Assembly: GCA_958450325.1 (NCBI GenBank)
Contig: OY288242.1
Coordinates: 66,700,062 to 66,764,061 of the forward strand
DNA: 64,000 bases
Direction: 5' to 3'
Origin: Agrostemma githago
Lineage: Eukaryota > Streptophyta > Magnoliopsida > Caryophyllales > Caryophyllaceae
The notes under the pieces were generated by a model that did not search any database, had not been told where the DNA came from, and was given only the letters and a program-made list of their open reading frames with translations. Position 1 is the first letter of the stretch, and each line of letters begins with the position of its first letter. Positions 47,901-58,549 of this stretch are shown here, in pieces. The position numbers were made by a program, and so were the translations under genes.

Positions 47901-50364
47901 TGTTACTTGGTATTTCATGATTTTAATGGTGTAATTTCAAGTATATTTTTATATTTCAATTTTGACAATATATGTATGTCATATAATCTGGAAAAATTTT
48001 AAAAGTTGCATGTTTCAGTATTTTTATCGCTTTTACGAGATTAACGATTAAATTGTTAAATTAATTTGTAAAATCGTAATATTCGGCCTAAACTTGTAAT
48101 ATATGATTATATTCTTTAAAAATGAATTTTTTGATGATTTTTAATAATTTAGTATTTTTCTGATATTTTAGTTATCGATTATTGAATTATTACCGTTTAC
48201 GGACGAAAATGCTTAAAAGCCGATTTTTAGTTCTAATACTTAAACATTTTATTTTAATCTGATTTTTGACGTGGTGAAACTTTCTGATGAAATAAAATTT
48301 TATTAATGTTTTCATAATTTTTCGGAATTTTTAAGTGGATGAAAAATTAATCACTTTAAATCATCGTTTATCGTTAAAACCGCGTTTGCCGTTTAAATTC
48401 TCAATTTCTGGTCCTTTGAGTAAATCTGGAAAAAATATGATTATGATGATTTCATAATAAAATGTAATTTCATGATTTTTAGTGCTTTAATAAAATGTTA
48501 AGAACGATAAGTTTTATTAATGAAATCGTTAATTGTGAAAACGGGTTTAAAAGACGGTTTTAATGGGACTTATTAAATCAGGAATTTTTGAAAATCTGGA
48601 AAAAATAGTAGTTTCTGGAAAATAAAAATTTTTAAGTTTAATAATAATTTATGGATATTAATATGTAAATCGTCTTGTAATTACTATTTTTATTAATCGT
48701 TATTGTCGAGATTAGACGATTAACGAGAAAACCAATAAAAAACCGAGTCTAAGTATTCTGGAAAATTTTCTTTTCTCGACAGAATGTCCATAATTATATT
48801 TTAGCTATTTTACGTAATTTTTGTACCATTTATTAAAGTCTTTAATTAATTGTAGTGATTTTTGGACAAATTACGATTTATCGTTAAAATTATCTGTTTC
48901 AGCTAAAAGAATTAGTTTTCCAGCAATTTTGAAAATATTTAAGTTTGAAACTTTAAGAGTTAAATCATCCCTTAACATATTCTAAATATATTCATTGGTT
49001 TAATTAAATAAAAGACGTTAAAACATTTAATTTGACATTTGCCGTAAAATTCCTATTTATAATCGTATTGTCGAAACTAATAATAATTAGGGAATTTTAG
49101 TTTCGTAAATTTTTAAAACACTCTGATTAGTAGTATTTAAATGTTTAAGACATTTTTAATCATTTTATAAACACTTGTAAGAAATTTTATTAATTTCATA
49201 AATCTATATGCTCACTTTGATAATTAATATCGTTAAGGCCGAAAGTACTAGTTTTATAAATCTATATCGTTTGTTAAAATGTTGTGTTAGTATAAACTAA
49301 TATTTTTGCTATTTTGATATGATGCTATTTTTAATAAAGTTTCTAAAAATAGAAGTTTCCTAAAATAGAAAGTTTCCTAAAATAGAAAGTTTCCTCTTTT
49401 AGAATATTATGATTACTCCTTTTATCTCCATATTGTTTATAATGATTATATCTTTTAAATATCGATAATGGCTTGGTTTTGGAGTTATGGAATAAGGACA
49501 AGTGTGGGTTTAGAGTAATACATTCTGAGGTTTACATTCTTGCCATCAACTATAAGGCTGGTGTGTCTTTATGGGGCACACTGGTTGTTGAACCGAGCAT
49601 ATATGGTGTTCGGGAGAGTGTATATTTTCTTAAGCTCGTGCCTCACAGTGTAAGACGCCGTCAGGTTGAACTGAGTATTTATGGTGCTCAGGAGGGGTGT
49701 ACATATCAACTTAAACTAGGGCCACGCATTTATAAGTCGTCGTCCTATTATGGTTGAGTAGCCTAGTTAGAGAACGAAGTTTGATTTGTTTGAACTAAGT
49801 TCTCGAAGCTAGTTTAGTATTCTCCTTGTGAAAGTCTAGTCTTCCTCACTAATCATATCCATAATGCCATTTTGATTATTTTATTTATTATCGATATAAA
49901 TTTGTTTGCAGGTTGGTAAATATTTTTATGTTTCTTCGGAAACCCATTTTATTATTTTGGTTTTGCGCTGAAAGCTTATTTTTAATATGTTGTTTTACTG
50001 TTTCCCAATTTTACTATTTTTCTATAGTAGTAATTACAGTTTTAAAATCCTGTCATACGGCTGGGAGAGCGTTGACGTTGCTCCCCACTAATTGTGGCTG
50101 TTATGTTTTAACATGGCAAGTATACTTGTTTCCGAGTGTGGGCTAGCGGGCATTGTGGATCCAGCTTACTCTCTTTTAATAATTATGTCTTGTGGAATGT
50201 TTAAACCCCTTTTTGTGGATTGTTTAAATTTTGGCCATTTTATTTTAGGCCTATTGTTTGACTTTACCGTTTTAAATTTACTAAGACATAGTTACGGCGT
50301 GTTTTAATCCCGACTCTACAGTGTTTCCGCCACTATATCGCGTTAGAATTTCTAGGGGAATACA
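44941..50364. mobile_element. Probable solo LTR (about 3.5 kb plus nested CACTA)
   Basis: It begins TGTAACACTCGC and ends GGGGAATACA. It is flanked by TGCGA (44936-44940) and CGCGA (50365-50369), a 5-bp duplication with one C/T difference. No gag-pol coding is present and no second LTR copy is seen, which suits a solo LTR left by LTR-LTR recombination. Length and TGTAACACTC start are reminiscent of long chromovirus LTRs, but that assignment is a guess. The interior is AT-rich; 17-bp direct repeats (TTTCCTAAAATAGAAAG) lie near 49356-49395. Confidence 0.6.
45831..47775. mobile_element. Non-autonomous CACTA (En/Spm) element, 1,945 bp
   Basis: It begins CACTACAACAAATTGACACTTG and ends CAAGTGCTCATTTGTAGTAGTG (imperfect TIR), with 3-bp TTG duplications at 45828-45830 and 47776-47778. 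Both subterminal zones are dense in GCCACGG/CCGTGGC motifs in both orientations, the typical transposase-binding array of CACTA elements. The AT-rich centre has no transposase. Confidence 0.88.
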
Positions 50365-50367
50365 CGC

Positions 50368-50448
50368 GACCTCTTTACTCGCTTTCGATCCAACCTGAGC
50401 GTCTGTCCTCCTCTCCCGCTCCGACTGAGGGGGTGTATTAGATTATGA
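50368..50448 (+). pseudogene. copia pol C-terminal tail, separated
   Basis: DLFTRFRSNLSVCPPLPLRLRG matches the end of copia pol (F…F…L.V…LRGG) and continues the frame lost at 44940. The tail runs through the G-rich tract (GACTGAGGGGG) into the 3' LTR, ending at TGA 50446-50448. Confidence 0.7.
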
Positions 50449-50620
50449 TTCTGTAAATCATTTTGTGATTATGTAATTATGTTGTTACGATCTCCTTCCA
50501 CCGTTATAGGTTTAGCAATAGGCATGTAATCTTCTGTAATTAGGTAAGTATATTATGTAACCTTACTATATAATGGAATGACAAACAATCACCCAAGTCA
50601 TGGGATTGAGTTGTCTTATA
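50436..50620 (+). repeat. 3' LTR of copia element
   Basis: 185 bp, TATTAG…CTTATA, about 10 substitutions from the 5' LTR, followed by ATACT at 50621-50625. Confidence 0.88.
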
Positions 50621-50625
50621 ATACT

Positions 50626-50670
50626 CACAAAAAGTATAAAAGGTAAACACATAACCAAGACGGAAAGAGT
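50626..50670. mobile_element. Right half of the short MITE split by the copia element
   Basis: AAAGGTAAACACATAACCAA followed by GACGGAAAGAG pairs in inverted form with the half at 40448-40498. Confidence 0.6.
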
Positions 50671-51173
50671 GTTTCGTTTAAAATGTATACGAATGTGAAA
50701 TTTTTTTGAGTTATTATATTCTATTTATATTATTATAATTATTATTAAAAAGTACTCTTACCTTACAACCTACATGTATATGGTGGTGACTTTTACTTTT
50801 AAGTAAACATTTGTTGACAAAATAAACATAAGTCTTTATGTAACTCAATAATTCGAATGACAAATGCCGGTAGTTCATCTCAAGATTTGTGTATGTTTTT
50901 TCTTCCGTTGAACGGTATGGTAAATAACGATGAATATTATGCTTCAGAATAGAATTATAAATAAAAATGTATAAAATATGATAAAGAAACATAATCGTTG
51001 TAACAGTTAAAATAAATTTGTACGGAGTACATCGTATAAAAGATTAAAAGATACGAGTAATTTTCAATTAGATGTATATAAAATTACTTATCTACCCTTA
51101 AACGGTTGGTGTAAAAATAAAAGTCTCACTTTTCATTTTTTTTCATTTTCTTATTTTTTAATTATATATGGTG
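50671..51173. other. AT-rich intergenic stretch
   Basis: No gene or repeat I can support. Confidence 0.5.
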
Positions 51174-51178
51174 GCGCC

Positions 51179-51911
51179 TGTTTTGGTAAAAAATTTACCG
51201 GGTTATCGGTTTTGGTAGCGGGTTAAAGCGATCGACCTATACTACGGATTAATGATGTCGTGACGATACGAGTAAGCAAAGAATAGTAAAAAACAAAGAG
51301 AAAATGACACGATACGTTTTGGTGACGCGGAAACCCGATGTGGGAAAAACCGCGGGGGGAGTCGGAATCCCGCCAATATTCTACTATGACCAAAAGAAAG
51401 AGGAAGGAATCGAAAATACAAGTGCCGATATTAATAATGATTAGCTAGGGAGTATTGTGCTGTAATTTTTACTTGGAGTTGATATGTTGAAGATGGGTTC
51501 TCTGTGTTTTCCCCTGTTTTGCCTTTTTATAACATTACTTCCGTCTAGGGTTTTTTTTTGCTCTCCTCCTGAATCTTCTCCTCTTATTCAGGAAGAGCCC
51601 CTCAAATTTAGGAGTTAGTTCCTTGACCTTTTCCCCCCGTGCATGCACTGAGCTTCTCAATGGGCTGCTGTCTTTACTGGGCTAAATAATGTTGTTGTAA
51701 TACTTCTTGGCCCATAATCTTGTGTTGCTTCGGATTTAAACTGGCCCAATGACTTTTAGTGATATTGACCTTTGACCTTTGACTTTTGGCCTTTGACCTC
51801 GACTCTCGACTTTTGACCTTTGACCCTCGGTTTTTGACTTTTGACCTCCTTGACCTTTTGACCGTAAATTGCCACGTTGTAATCCCAAGGACGCGAAATT
51901 TATCCCGAACA
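51179..51911 (-). repeat. 3' LTR of gutted Tat element
   Basis: On the plus strand TGTTTTGGTAAAAAATTTACC…TTATCCCGAACA. TATA box (minus, TATAAAA) at 51531-51525 and W-box array at 51765-51862. Confidence 0.92.
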
Positions 51912-53715
51912 AATGCCCCCAAATTTCCGACTAAGCTCATCTTAGGCGGGAATTTCCATTTGCTTGGATTGTAGACGGTTTGCGTGATGATTGATTCTTA
52001 TGACCCGACTATTCGGCCTAAACCCGGAGAAGAGGACGTTTCGCAATTTACTCTGTCCTTCCACAGGTGATTCTTCCTCTCCTCTCCCAGAAGAAGAAAA
52101 AAGGAAGAGTCTGGTGAGAACATGTCTTCGGGCAAGATATGTTCATGCTTGGCTAAGTTTACCTATCCTCACATTATCATGGTACTCATTTTCGCTTGCT
52201 TCCTTCTTCAGGACCCGCTAAGCCTCGTGTGACCCTAGAGCAAGTTGTGGCTGCTAGAGACGGGCTGTTGCTGCTAGGGTGGCTTCCAAGTGGAAAGTTG
52301 GTTCTGCTTCTACTGGTTTTGCTGGTTCTAGGAGAAGGCGTAACTTGTCCCCTGACCTCTCTCAGAAATTATTCCTGCAGAAAGCGAACCCCCAGTGGTA
52401 GATCTTTCTGAGTCTCACTCTTATTCTGCCCCCAGATTCGTTGAGGATGTTCCTGCTGGAGTGATGCTCAAATTTCCTGAAGGCTTTGGTACGTCCAAGT
52501 CTGCAAAGGACATGGCTTTTCTGGATCAGATGGTACTTCCTGGTCCCAGATCTGCGCTAGAAAAAGTTCTCTGGGGGAGTTGGATTTGGTTCGCGGATTG
52601 CTGGCGGAGGAACCTAACTCGGATGCTATCTTTGACGTAGAGGCGGAGGATTTGGAGGAGTCTGTTGATTCTCCTATTTGCTGATCAGGAGGCTGATGGG
52701 CAAGAGATTGTGGACCAGGAGGACGCCGCTGATGATCCTGGGAGAGGTCCTGCTGCTGTTTATCTTAATTATCCAGAGACCCAGGTTTCTGCAGGAGGAT
52801 CTGCTACAGTACGGTTCCGCCTCCACTAGATGAAAATGTCCAGGCTGTGGACCAGGTTCTGCTGGAGTGATGTTACTTCCTTTGAATCCTGCGTGGCATG
52901 AACTTATGGCCTGTTAGTGTTTGCAAAAAATTGTGTAGTACTTTTGTTTTTGCTCAGGGGAGCAAAGTGCCTATTGAATCGTTTGTTGTAGTTTTGTCTT
53001 ACTACCTTCTGTTGTATGCATGCCTTATGTTTGTATGGTCGACCCTTGATATAATGGTGGCCTGGGATTTAGTTTGCCCACTCAGTCGGAGGTGCCACGC
53101 TTTGCGTGGGTGCTAAGTGGCGCAGGAGACTGTAATGTCCTGGTTGTAGGCACTTAGTCACAAGACGCACGCCTTCTGTAGAAGTTATACACTCCACCAG
53201 ATTGGTCACCAGTTTTGGTTGAAAGATGGTAAAGATGCAATGTTTGAAGATATATGCGGGAGGAAATTAAACTTTTGAAAATATGTGAAGGAAGAAAATC
53301 CAATTTTGAAGACATGTGAAAAGAAAACCGAATTTCGAAAACATATGAAAAGAAAATTAAATCTTGAAGACATGTGACAAGAAAATTAAATTTTGAAGAC
53401 GTATGAAAAGAAAATTAAATTTTGAAGACGTATGAAAAGAAAATTGAATCTCGAAAACATATTAAATCTTTAAAACATATGAAAAGAAAATTAAATCTTG
53501 AAGACATATGAAAATTAAATCTTGATGTTCTATATTTTGAAGACGTATGAAAAGAAAATTAAATTTTGAAGACTAGAGAAATAGATAGAAGGACAAAGTA
53601 GAGTTAAAACAACAAAAAATAAGATTAAACCTGGGTTCTGGTGGAGGTGTATCTGGCAGACTAGATGCCCTGTTTCTGGCGGCATTGGCCTGTGTTTCTG
53701 GCGACTTTGGCCCAT
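51912..53715 (+). pseudogene. Possible opposite-strand ORF remnant and repeats
   Basis: This lies between the integrase end and the 3' LTR of the minus-strand element. On the plus strand, pieces look coding: SSPLPEEEKRKSL, a GTGAGA…TTCTTCAG interval (about 52111-52211) that resembles an intron, then PAKPRVTLEQVVAARDGLLLLG. After a frame change comes VVDLSESHSYSAPRFVEDVPAGVMLKF to 52640. No family is recognised with confidence. Position and orientation match the antisense ORF of the larger Tat elements. 53240-53576 is a separate minisatellite. Confidence 0.4.
53240..53576. repeat. 29-bp purine-rich minisatellite
   Basis: About 11 imperfect units of GAAAAGAAAATTAAATTTTG followed by AAGACGTAT, period 29 bp where clean (53390-53460). 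It is nearly all purine on the plus strand apart from T tracts. Confidence 0.75.
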
Positions 53716-55297
53716 TTAGAAGAAATACTTCTTCAAGTGTACTATATTCCAGGGTTTCTGGATGGTTTCTCCTTCCATGGTCATAAGTCGGTAGGCTCCA
53801 TTCCCAACTACTTTCTCCACCTGACAATGTCCTTCCCAATTGTAGGAGAATTTCCCTTCCTGCTGATTTCTGGTGTTCTGGAAGACTTTCCTGAGAACTA
53901 GGTCTCCTTCCTGCAGACTCTGATTCTGGCATTCTTGTTGTAGCTTCTGGCGACTGTCTGCCTGTAGGAGGCCATCCTGATTTGGGCATCAGTTTTGAGT
54001 TCGTCTATGGTATCCAAGTTGTTCGCCATTTCCACCTGGTTCTTTTCTTCTGACATGGGTAGGCACTCTTACTTCTGAAGGAATGACCGCCTCAGCACCA
54101 AAGACCAAGCTGAAAAGGTGTCTGTCCTGTAGCCACCTTGGTTGTGCTTCTGTCAGACCATAGCTCCAAGGGGAGTTCTTCTGCCCATCTGCCCCCTGCC
54201 TCCTCCAGCCCTCTTTTTAGGTTGTCTATCACAATTTTGTTGCTAGACTCCGCCTGACCATTAGACTGAGGATTTCTGGGGGTAGACTTGCTTAGTGTGA
54301 CGTTTCACTTGGCGCAGTAGGCCTCCATCTTGTTGCCAATAAACTGGGATCCGTTGTCGCAGATGATCTCTGAAGGAATGTCAAACCTGCAGATAATGTT
54401 ACGCTTTATGAAGGAAATAACCTGCTTCTCAGTCACCTGAGGGAATGCTTCTGCTTCTATCCACTTGGAGAAGTAGTCTGTCATGGCCAGCATAAAGACT
54501 TTGTTTCCTGGAGTTCGTGGTAACTTGCCAACAATATCCATCCCCCACTTCATGAAGGGCCAGGGCGAAATTATTGGGTGCAACGGCTCTGCTGGCTGGT
54601 GATTGATTGGTGCATGTTTCTGGCAGGCGTCACATTTCTTAACATATTCCCTCGCGTCCTTGCGTATTGTCGGCCAGTAGTAACCTTGGCGGAGTGCTTT
54701 GTTGGATAGACTCTTGCCCCCTGCATGATTTCCACACTCACCACTGTGGAGATCATGCATAACCACCTCTGCCTCCTGCTGACTTAGGCACCTCAAGTAT
54801 GGTCCAGCGGCTGATCTTTTGAACATGACACCATCAATGAGGGTGTACCTGGACGCTTTCATCCTAAAACTTCGGGCTTCCTTCTTGTCTGCTGGCAGAA
54901 TATCGTTTTGCAGCCATTCTTTGTAGGGTTTTCTCCAGTCTGGGATTCTTTCTTGTTCTGCTGAGGTGCTGCAGACTCCTGCCTTCTGCAGCCACTGCAA
55001 TCCCTGGTCTGGTGAATTGTCCTCCTGCCTCAGCACCTGGCGTTCCTGTGTGCCTATCCAAACTGCTGGCTCCAGTACATGGACAATGGGTATGGTGGAA
55101 ACTACGCCTGGTTTGAAGGTTGCCCCCAGGGTGGCTAGGGCGAAATTATTGGGAATCTTGTTGATCCAATCTGTTTCCACGTTCTGGTCTCTAGGGACTT
55201 GGTTGATTGAGAAGGCTACGAACCTAAGGGAGAGATCCTTTGCCACTTCAAGGTAAGACGCCATCTTGGAGTCCTTAGCTGCATACGAACCATTCAT
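53716..55297 (-). pseudogene. int: Integrase of gutted Tat element
   Basis: It has an HHCC module (LHSGECGNHAGG…KKCDACQ), WGMDIVGKLPRTPG with the first Asp, ICDNGSQFIGN with the second, then a TGA at 54307-54305. The frame continues with STPRNPQSNGQAESSNK (Glu) and ends in NIVHLKKYFF at TAA 53718-53716. Between the second Asp and the C-terminus this is the only stop. It is close to intact, although it belongs to a Tat lineage different from the large nested pair. Confidence 0.85.
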
Positions 55298-56403
55298 GCG
55301 GTTGACTATTAGCTAGGAATCGCTGTATGCTTCTAGGCGCTTGATTTTGAGGTCTAGAGCCAGCTGCCTCGTTGTTTGTTGTTCGGAACTCGCACTGTAC
55401 TGCTTGGACTATGAGATCCCCCTGAGGAGACTTCAGAACTAATTCTGCTCCAGATCCTCGCATGTTGGAGGCACCATCTATATTTAGTTTCCACACCTGT
55501 TTGCCTTTGTCCTCCTCAAGGAGGTGGATGTCTTTCTCTGCCTGGGTCTGCAGTGCTGGGCTGAAGTCAGATACGAAGTCTGCTAACGCCTGGGACTTTA
55601 TCGCGGTTCTGGGGACAAATTTCAGATCGAAGCCGCTCAAGTGTATAGACCACTTGGCCATTCTCCCTGATAACTCAGGTTTTCTCATAATAGTTTTCAG
55701 CGGGTAATTTGTCATTACGGAAATAGCATGCGATTCAAAATAAGGTCGAAGTTTATAAGATGCTGTAACAAGTGCAAGTACGAGTTTCTCAAGGGATGCG
55801 TACCTGGTCTTCTGTAGGAAGCAGAGACTTACTAACATAATATACTGGGCATTGTGCTCCTTCGTGCTCACGTACTAATACCGCGCTGACTGCTACCTCG
55901 GTTACTGATAAATACAGGGACAGTGGTTCTCCAGGTTCTGGTTTTGACAGCAGAGGTGGAGTGCTAAGGTGATTCTTCAGGTCACTGAACGCCTTTTCGT
56001 GCTCTGCTGAAGGCTGTCTTCTCCTGGTCCGCTGGATGCATCTTGATCTGGTTGTATCCACCTCCACTTGCCATTCTTCTTTGGGACCACCACCACGTTA
56101 GACGGCCACTCTGGATACTTTACCTCCCTGATTTTTCCAGCAGGTTGTCTACCTCCTGATTTATGACTTGATTTCTCTCTGGGACAAATTTCCTTCTCTT
56201 CTGCTGGACTGGTTTGTAGCTTGGGTCCACGCCTAGCATGCTTGGATCTATACCTACCATATCATCATGCGACCAAGCAAAACAATTCACGTTAGTTTTT
56301 AATAATTCAATGAGGTTTTGGCGGATATTTCCTGTGCATTCTGATCTGATTAACACTTTTCGCTCTGGATGTTGCTTGTCCAAGTTGACTTCATCCAGCT
56401 CCG
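55275..56403 (-). pseudogene. RT stub and RNase H fragments, RT palm deleted
   Basis: NVNCFAWSHDDMVGIDPS and YKPVQQKRRKFVPERN are the RT N-terminus. The reading breaks near 56070, where the catalytic palm (FRDLNKA to Y-DD) should be, and resumes in the connection (AFSDLKNHLSTPPLLSKPEPGE). Then come LYLSVTEVAVSAVLVREHEGAQCPVYYVSKSL (first RNase H), TNYPLKTIMRKPELSGRMAKW, and a second RNase H (LNIDGASNMRGSGAELVL…TTNNEA) that is itself truncated near 55350. RT activity is impossible. Confidence 0.83.
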
Positions 56404-57789
56404 CCTGAGGTGGCTCTACGTACTCCTGCAGAGGCAGATGAAGGCTCTTTAATTGCTATGCTGGAGGACTTGCAGTTTTCTTGAGGGCCACCCTATAGCA
56501 GTCTTTCGCCTCCTCCTGATCTCCACTGATCTTCTGCACTCCCCAGGGTGTAGGGAACTTCAGGCATTGGTGGTTGGCTGGCACAAAGAACGTCATGGCT
56601 GGTGGCACAAAGCCCTTGGGTACAGCTACACAATCTAGGTCGTTGGTGAAGGGCGAATCTGCGTAGCTGTCTCTGGTTGCTCTTTCCAGGGGACGCGGCA
56701 TCCCAGGAATCTTGTCGATCAAGTCCCTCAGCTCCTGGTACTGCTGATCCACTACGTTTACCTGATCCTGCAAGGGGGTCAGAGACAGGTGGAAAGAAGC
56801 CAAAGGGTGTACCTCCCGACCATGCTCCTCCAGGGTACTGGTGGTTATGAGGGTCAGGCAACGGTGTCGCGTTGATTGTGGACCCAGATTGCCACTCTGC
56901 TGCTTGCTGGAATGGGACTCCTGCTGACCAGACTCCTCCAGGATACGGGTTGCTGACTTGGACCGTCATGCTGGTTAAAGCTCCTGGCTGCCATCCTGAC
57001 ATCTGCTGGGTGGGAGTGGCTGCTGACCATTCTCCTCCAAGGATTCCTGTTGGCAAGACTCCTCCAGAGTACAGACTGCTGACTTGGGTTGCCATGCTGG
57101 TTAGAGCTTCTGGCTGCCATCCTGACATCTGCTGGGTGGGAGTGGCTGCTGATCATTCTCCTCCAAGGATTCCTGCTGGCAAGACTCCTCTAGAGTAAAG
57201 ACTGCTGACTTGGGTTGCCATGCTGGTTAGAGCTCCTGGCTGCCATCCTGATATCTGTTGGATAGGGGTGGCTGCTGACCATGCTCCTCCAAGGATTCCT
57301 GCTGGCAAGGCTCCTCCAGATGGCTGATTGGTGGACAAGGCGAGTACTCCTGGTTGAGTTGCAGATTGTCATCCTGGTGTCTGGAGGATAAGGATACCTG
57401 CGAGAGACGGTAAGTTAGTTTCCCGACTTTCGATGTTAGAGAGAATGTTACCTGCGATTTGGGGTCCGCTGGGCGTGCGATCATAGGACAGACAACCTAA
57501 CCCCTGGGGTTTGATGATTTCGCCAGGTGGAGCCAACCCTAGTTCCAGCCTGGTGACTAGTCCTGAGGGAATTGCTCTGGTGGATCTTCTGCTGGTGTCT
57601 GGTTCTCTGCGGACGCTGGCTTCTCCTTCAGGTATCAGGGGCAGCATTCATGGTGATAGCTGGAATGGTGTGGCTGAAGGTTTGATCACTGTTGAGATCT
57701 GGGCCTTGAGGTTCTGGGGGTGGTCCTTCTCCAGTGGGCTGAGTTGACGCTTCCAGGCTGCTGAAGGGACTTTGGCTGGATCCGGACAT
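56404..57789 (-). pseudogene. gag remnant with 126-bp repeats, joined to post-protease sequence
   Basis: ATG 57789 (MSGSSQSPFSSLEAS) is followed by Pro/Gln-rich sequence in shifting frames, then the repeats. ELRDLIDKIPGMPRPLERAT…YADSPFTNDL…PKGFVPPAMTFF is the pre-capsid segment of Tat gag. At that point the expected capsid domain is absent. The text jumps to LKFPTPWGVQKISGDQEEAKDCY, which normally lies after the protease. A deletion of roughly the whole capsid and protease region is therefore inferred. Confidence 0.75.
56860..57365. repeat. 126-bp in-frame tandem repeats in gag
   Basis: GGCTGCCATCCTGA recurs at 56986, 57112 and 57238, exactly 126 bp apart (42 codons). More diverged partial units lie at both sides. 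On the minus strand each unit encodes SGWQPGALTSM…QVSSLYSGGV-type sequence. Confidence 0.9.
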
Positions 57790-57843
57790 GACGATACGGA
57801 ATTGCTTCACTGTAGGGTTTAGCTTATAGGAAATGATCACTTT

Positions 57844-57861
57844 GCCCCACGGTGGGCGCCA
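57844..57861 (-). other. Primer-binding site (gutted Tat)
   Basis: The minus strand reads TGGCGCCCACCGTGGGGC, 3 nt from the LTR boundary at 57865. It differs from the site of the large Tat pair and resembles a tRNA-Lys-type site; the tRNA identity is a guess. Confidence 0.8.
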
Positions 57862-58210
57862 ATTTGTTTTGGTAAAAAATTTACCGGGTTATCGGTTTTG
57901 GTAGCGAGTTAAAGCGATCGACCTATACTACGGATTAATGATGTCGTGACGATACGAGTAAGCAAAGAATAGTAAAAAACAAAGAGAAAATGACACGATA
58001 CGTTTTGGTGACGCGGAAACCCGATGTGGGAAAAACCGCGGGGGGAGTCGGAATCCCGCCAACATTCTACTATGACCAAAAGAAAGAGGAAGGAATCGAA
58101 AATACAAGTGCCGATATTAATAATGATTAACTAGGGAGTACTGTGCTGTAATTTTTACTTGGAGTTGATATGTTGAAGATGGGTTCTCTGTGTTTTCCCC
58201 TGTTTTGCCT

Positions 58211-58217
58211 TTTTATA
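58211..58217 (-). promoter_or_regulatory. LTR TATA box (gutted Tat)
   Basis: Minus strand TATAAAA in GTTATAAAAAGGC; the same site in the other LTR is at 51531-51525. Confidence 0.6.
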
Positions 58218-58450
58218 ACATTACTTCCGTCTAGGGTTTTTTTTTGCTCTCCTCCTGAATTTTCTCCTCTTATTCAGGAAGAGCCCCTCAAATTTAGGAG
58301 TTAGTTCCTTGACCTTTTCCCCCTGTGCATGCACTGAGCTTCTCAATGGGCTGCTGTCTTTACTGGGCTAAATAATGTTGTTGTAATACTTCTTGGCCCA
58401 TAATCTTGTGTTGCTTCGGATTTAAACTGGCCCAATGACTTTTAGTGATA

Positions 58451-58549
58451 TTGACCTTTGACCTTTGACTTTTGGCCTTTGACCTCGACTCTCGACTTTT
58501 GACCTTTGACCCTCGGTTTTTGACTTTTGACCTCCTTGACCTTTTGACC
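58451..58549. promoter_or_regulatory. W-box array, ten TTGACY motifs in about 100 bp
   Basis: TTGACC or TTGACT occurs ten times, all in the same orientation on the plus strand, and identically at 51765-51863 in the other LTR. TTGAC[CT] is the WRKY transcription-factor site, usually tied to defence and wounding responses. The array is upstream of the TATA box in element orientation. Confidence 0.7.

Larger units (their letters stand above)
40499..50620 (+). mobile_element. Ty1/copia retrotransposon with 185-bp LTRs, internally nested
   Basis: It is bounded by two 185-bp LTRs and by ATACT duplications (40494-40498 and 50621-50625). It has a primer-binding site, a gag-pol in copia order (gag, protease, integrase, RT, RNase H) and a G-rich tract before the 3' LTR. 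Pol is interrupted at 44940 by a 5.4-kb insertion. About 10 of 185 LTR positions differ, making it the oldest well-bounded element here. All coding parts are damaged. Confidence 0.92.

Noticed and set aside
49473..50307. Possible host exons on the plus strand
   Set aside because: Inside the flanked solo-LTR insertion and without any recognisable domain.
56493..57198. Long overlapping ORFs in several frames over the gag repeats
   Set aside because: Repeats of 126 bp (a multiple of 3) stay open in more than one frame; only the minus-strand frame fits gag.
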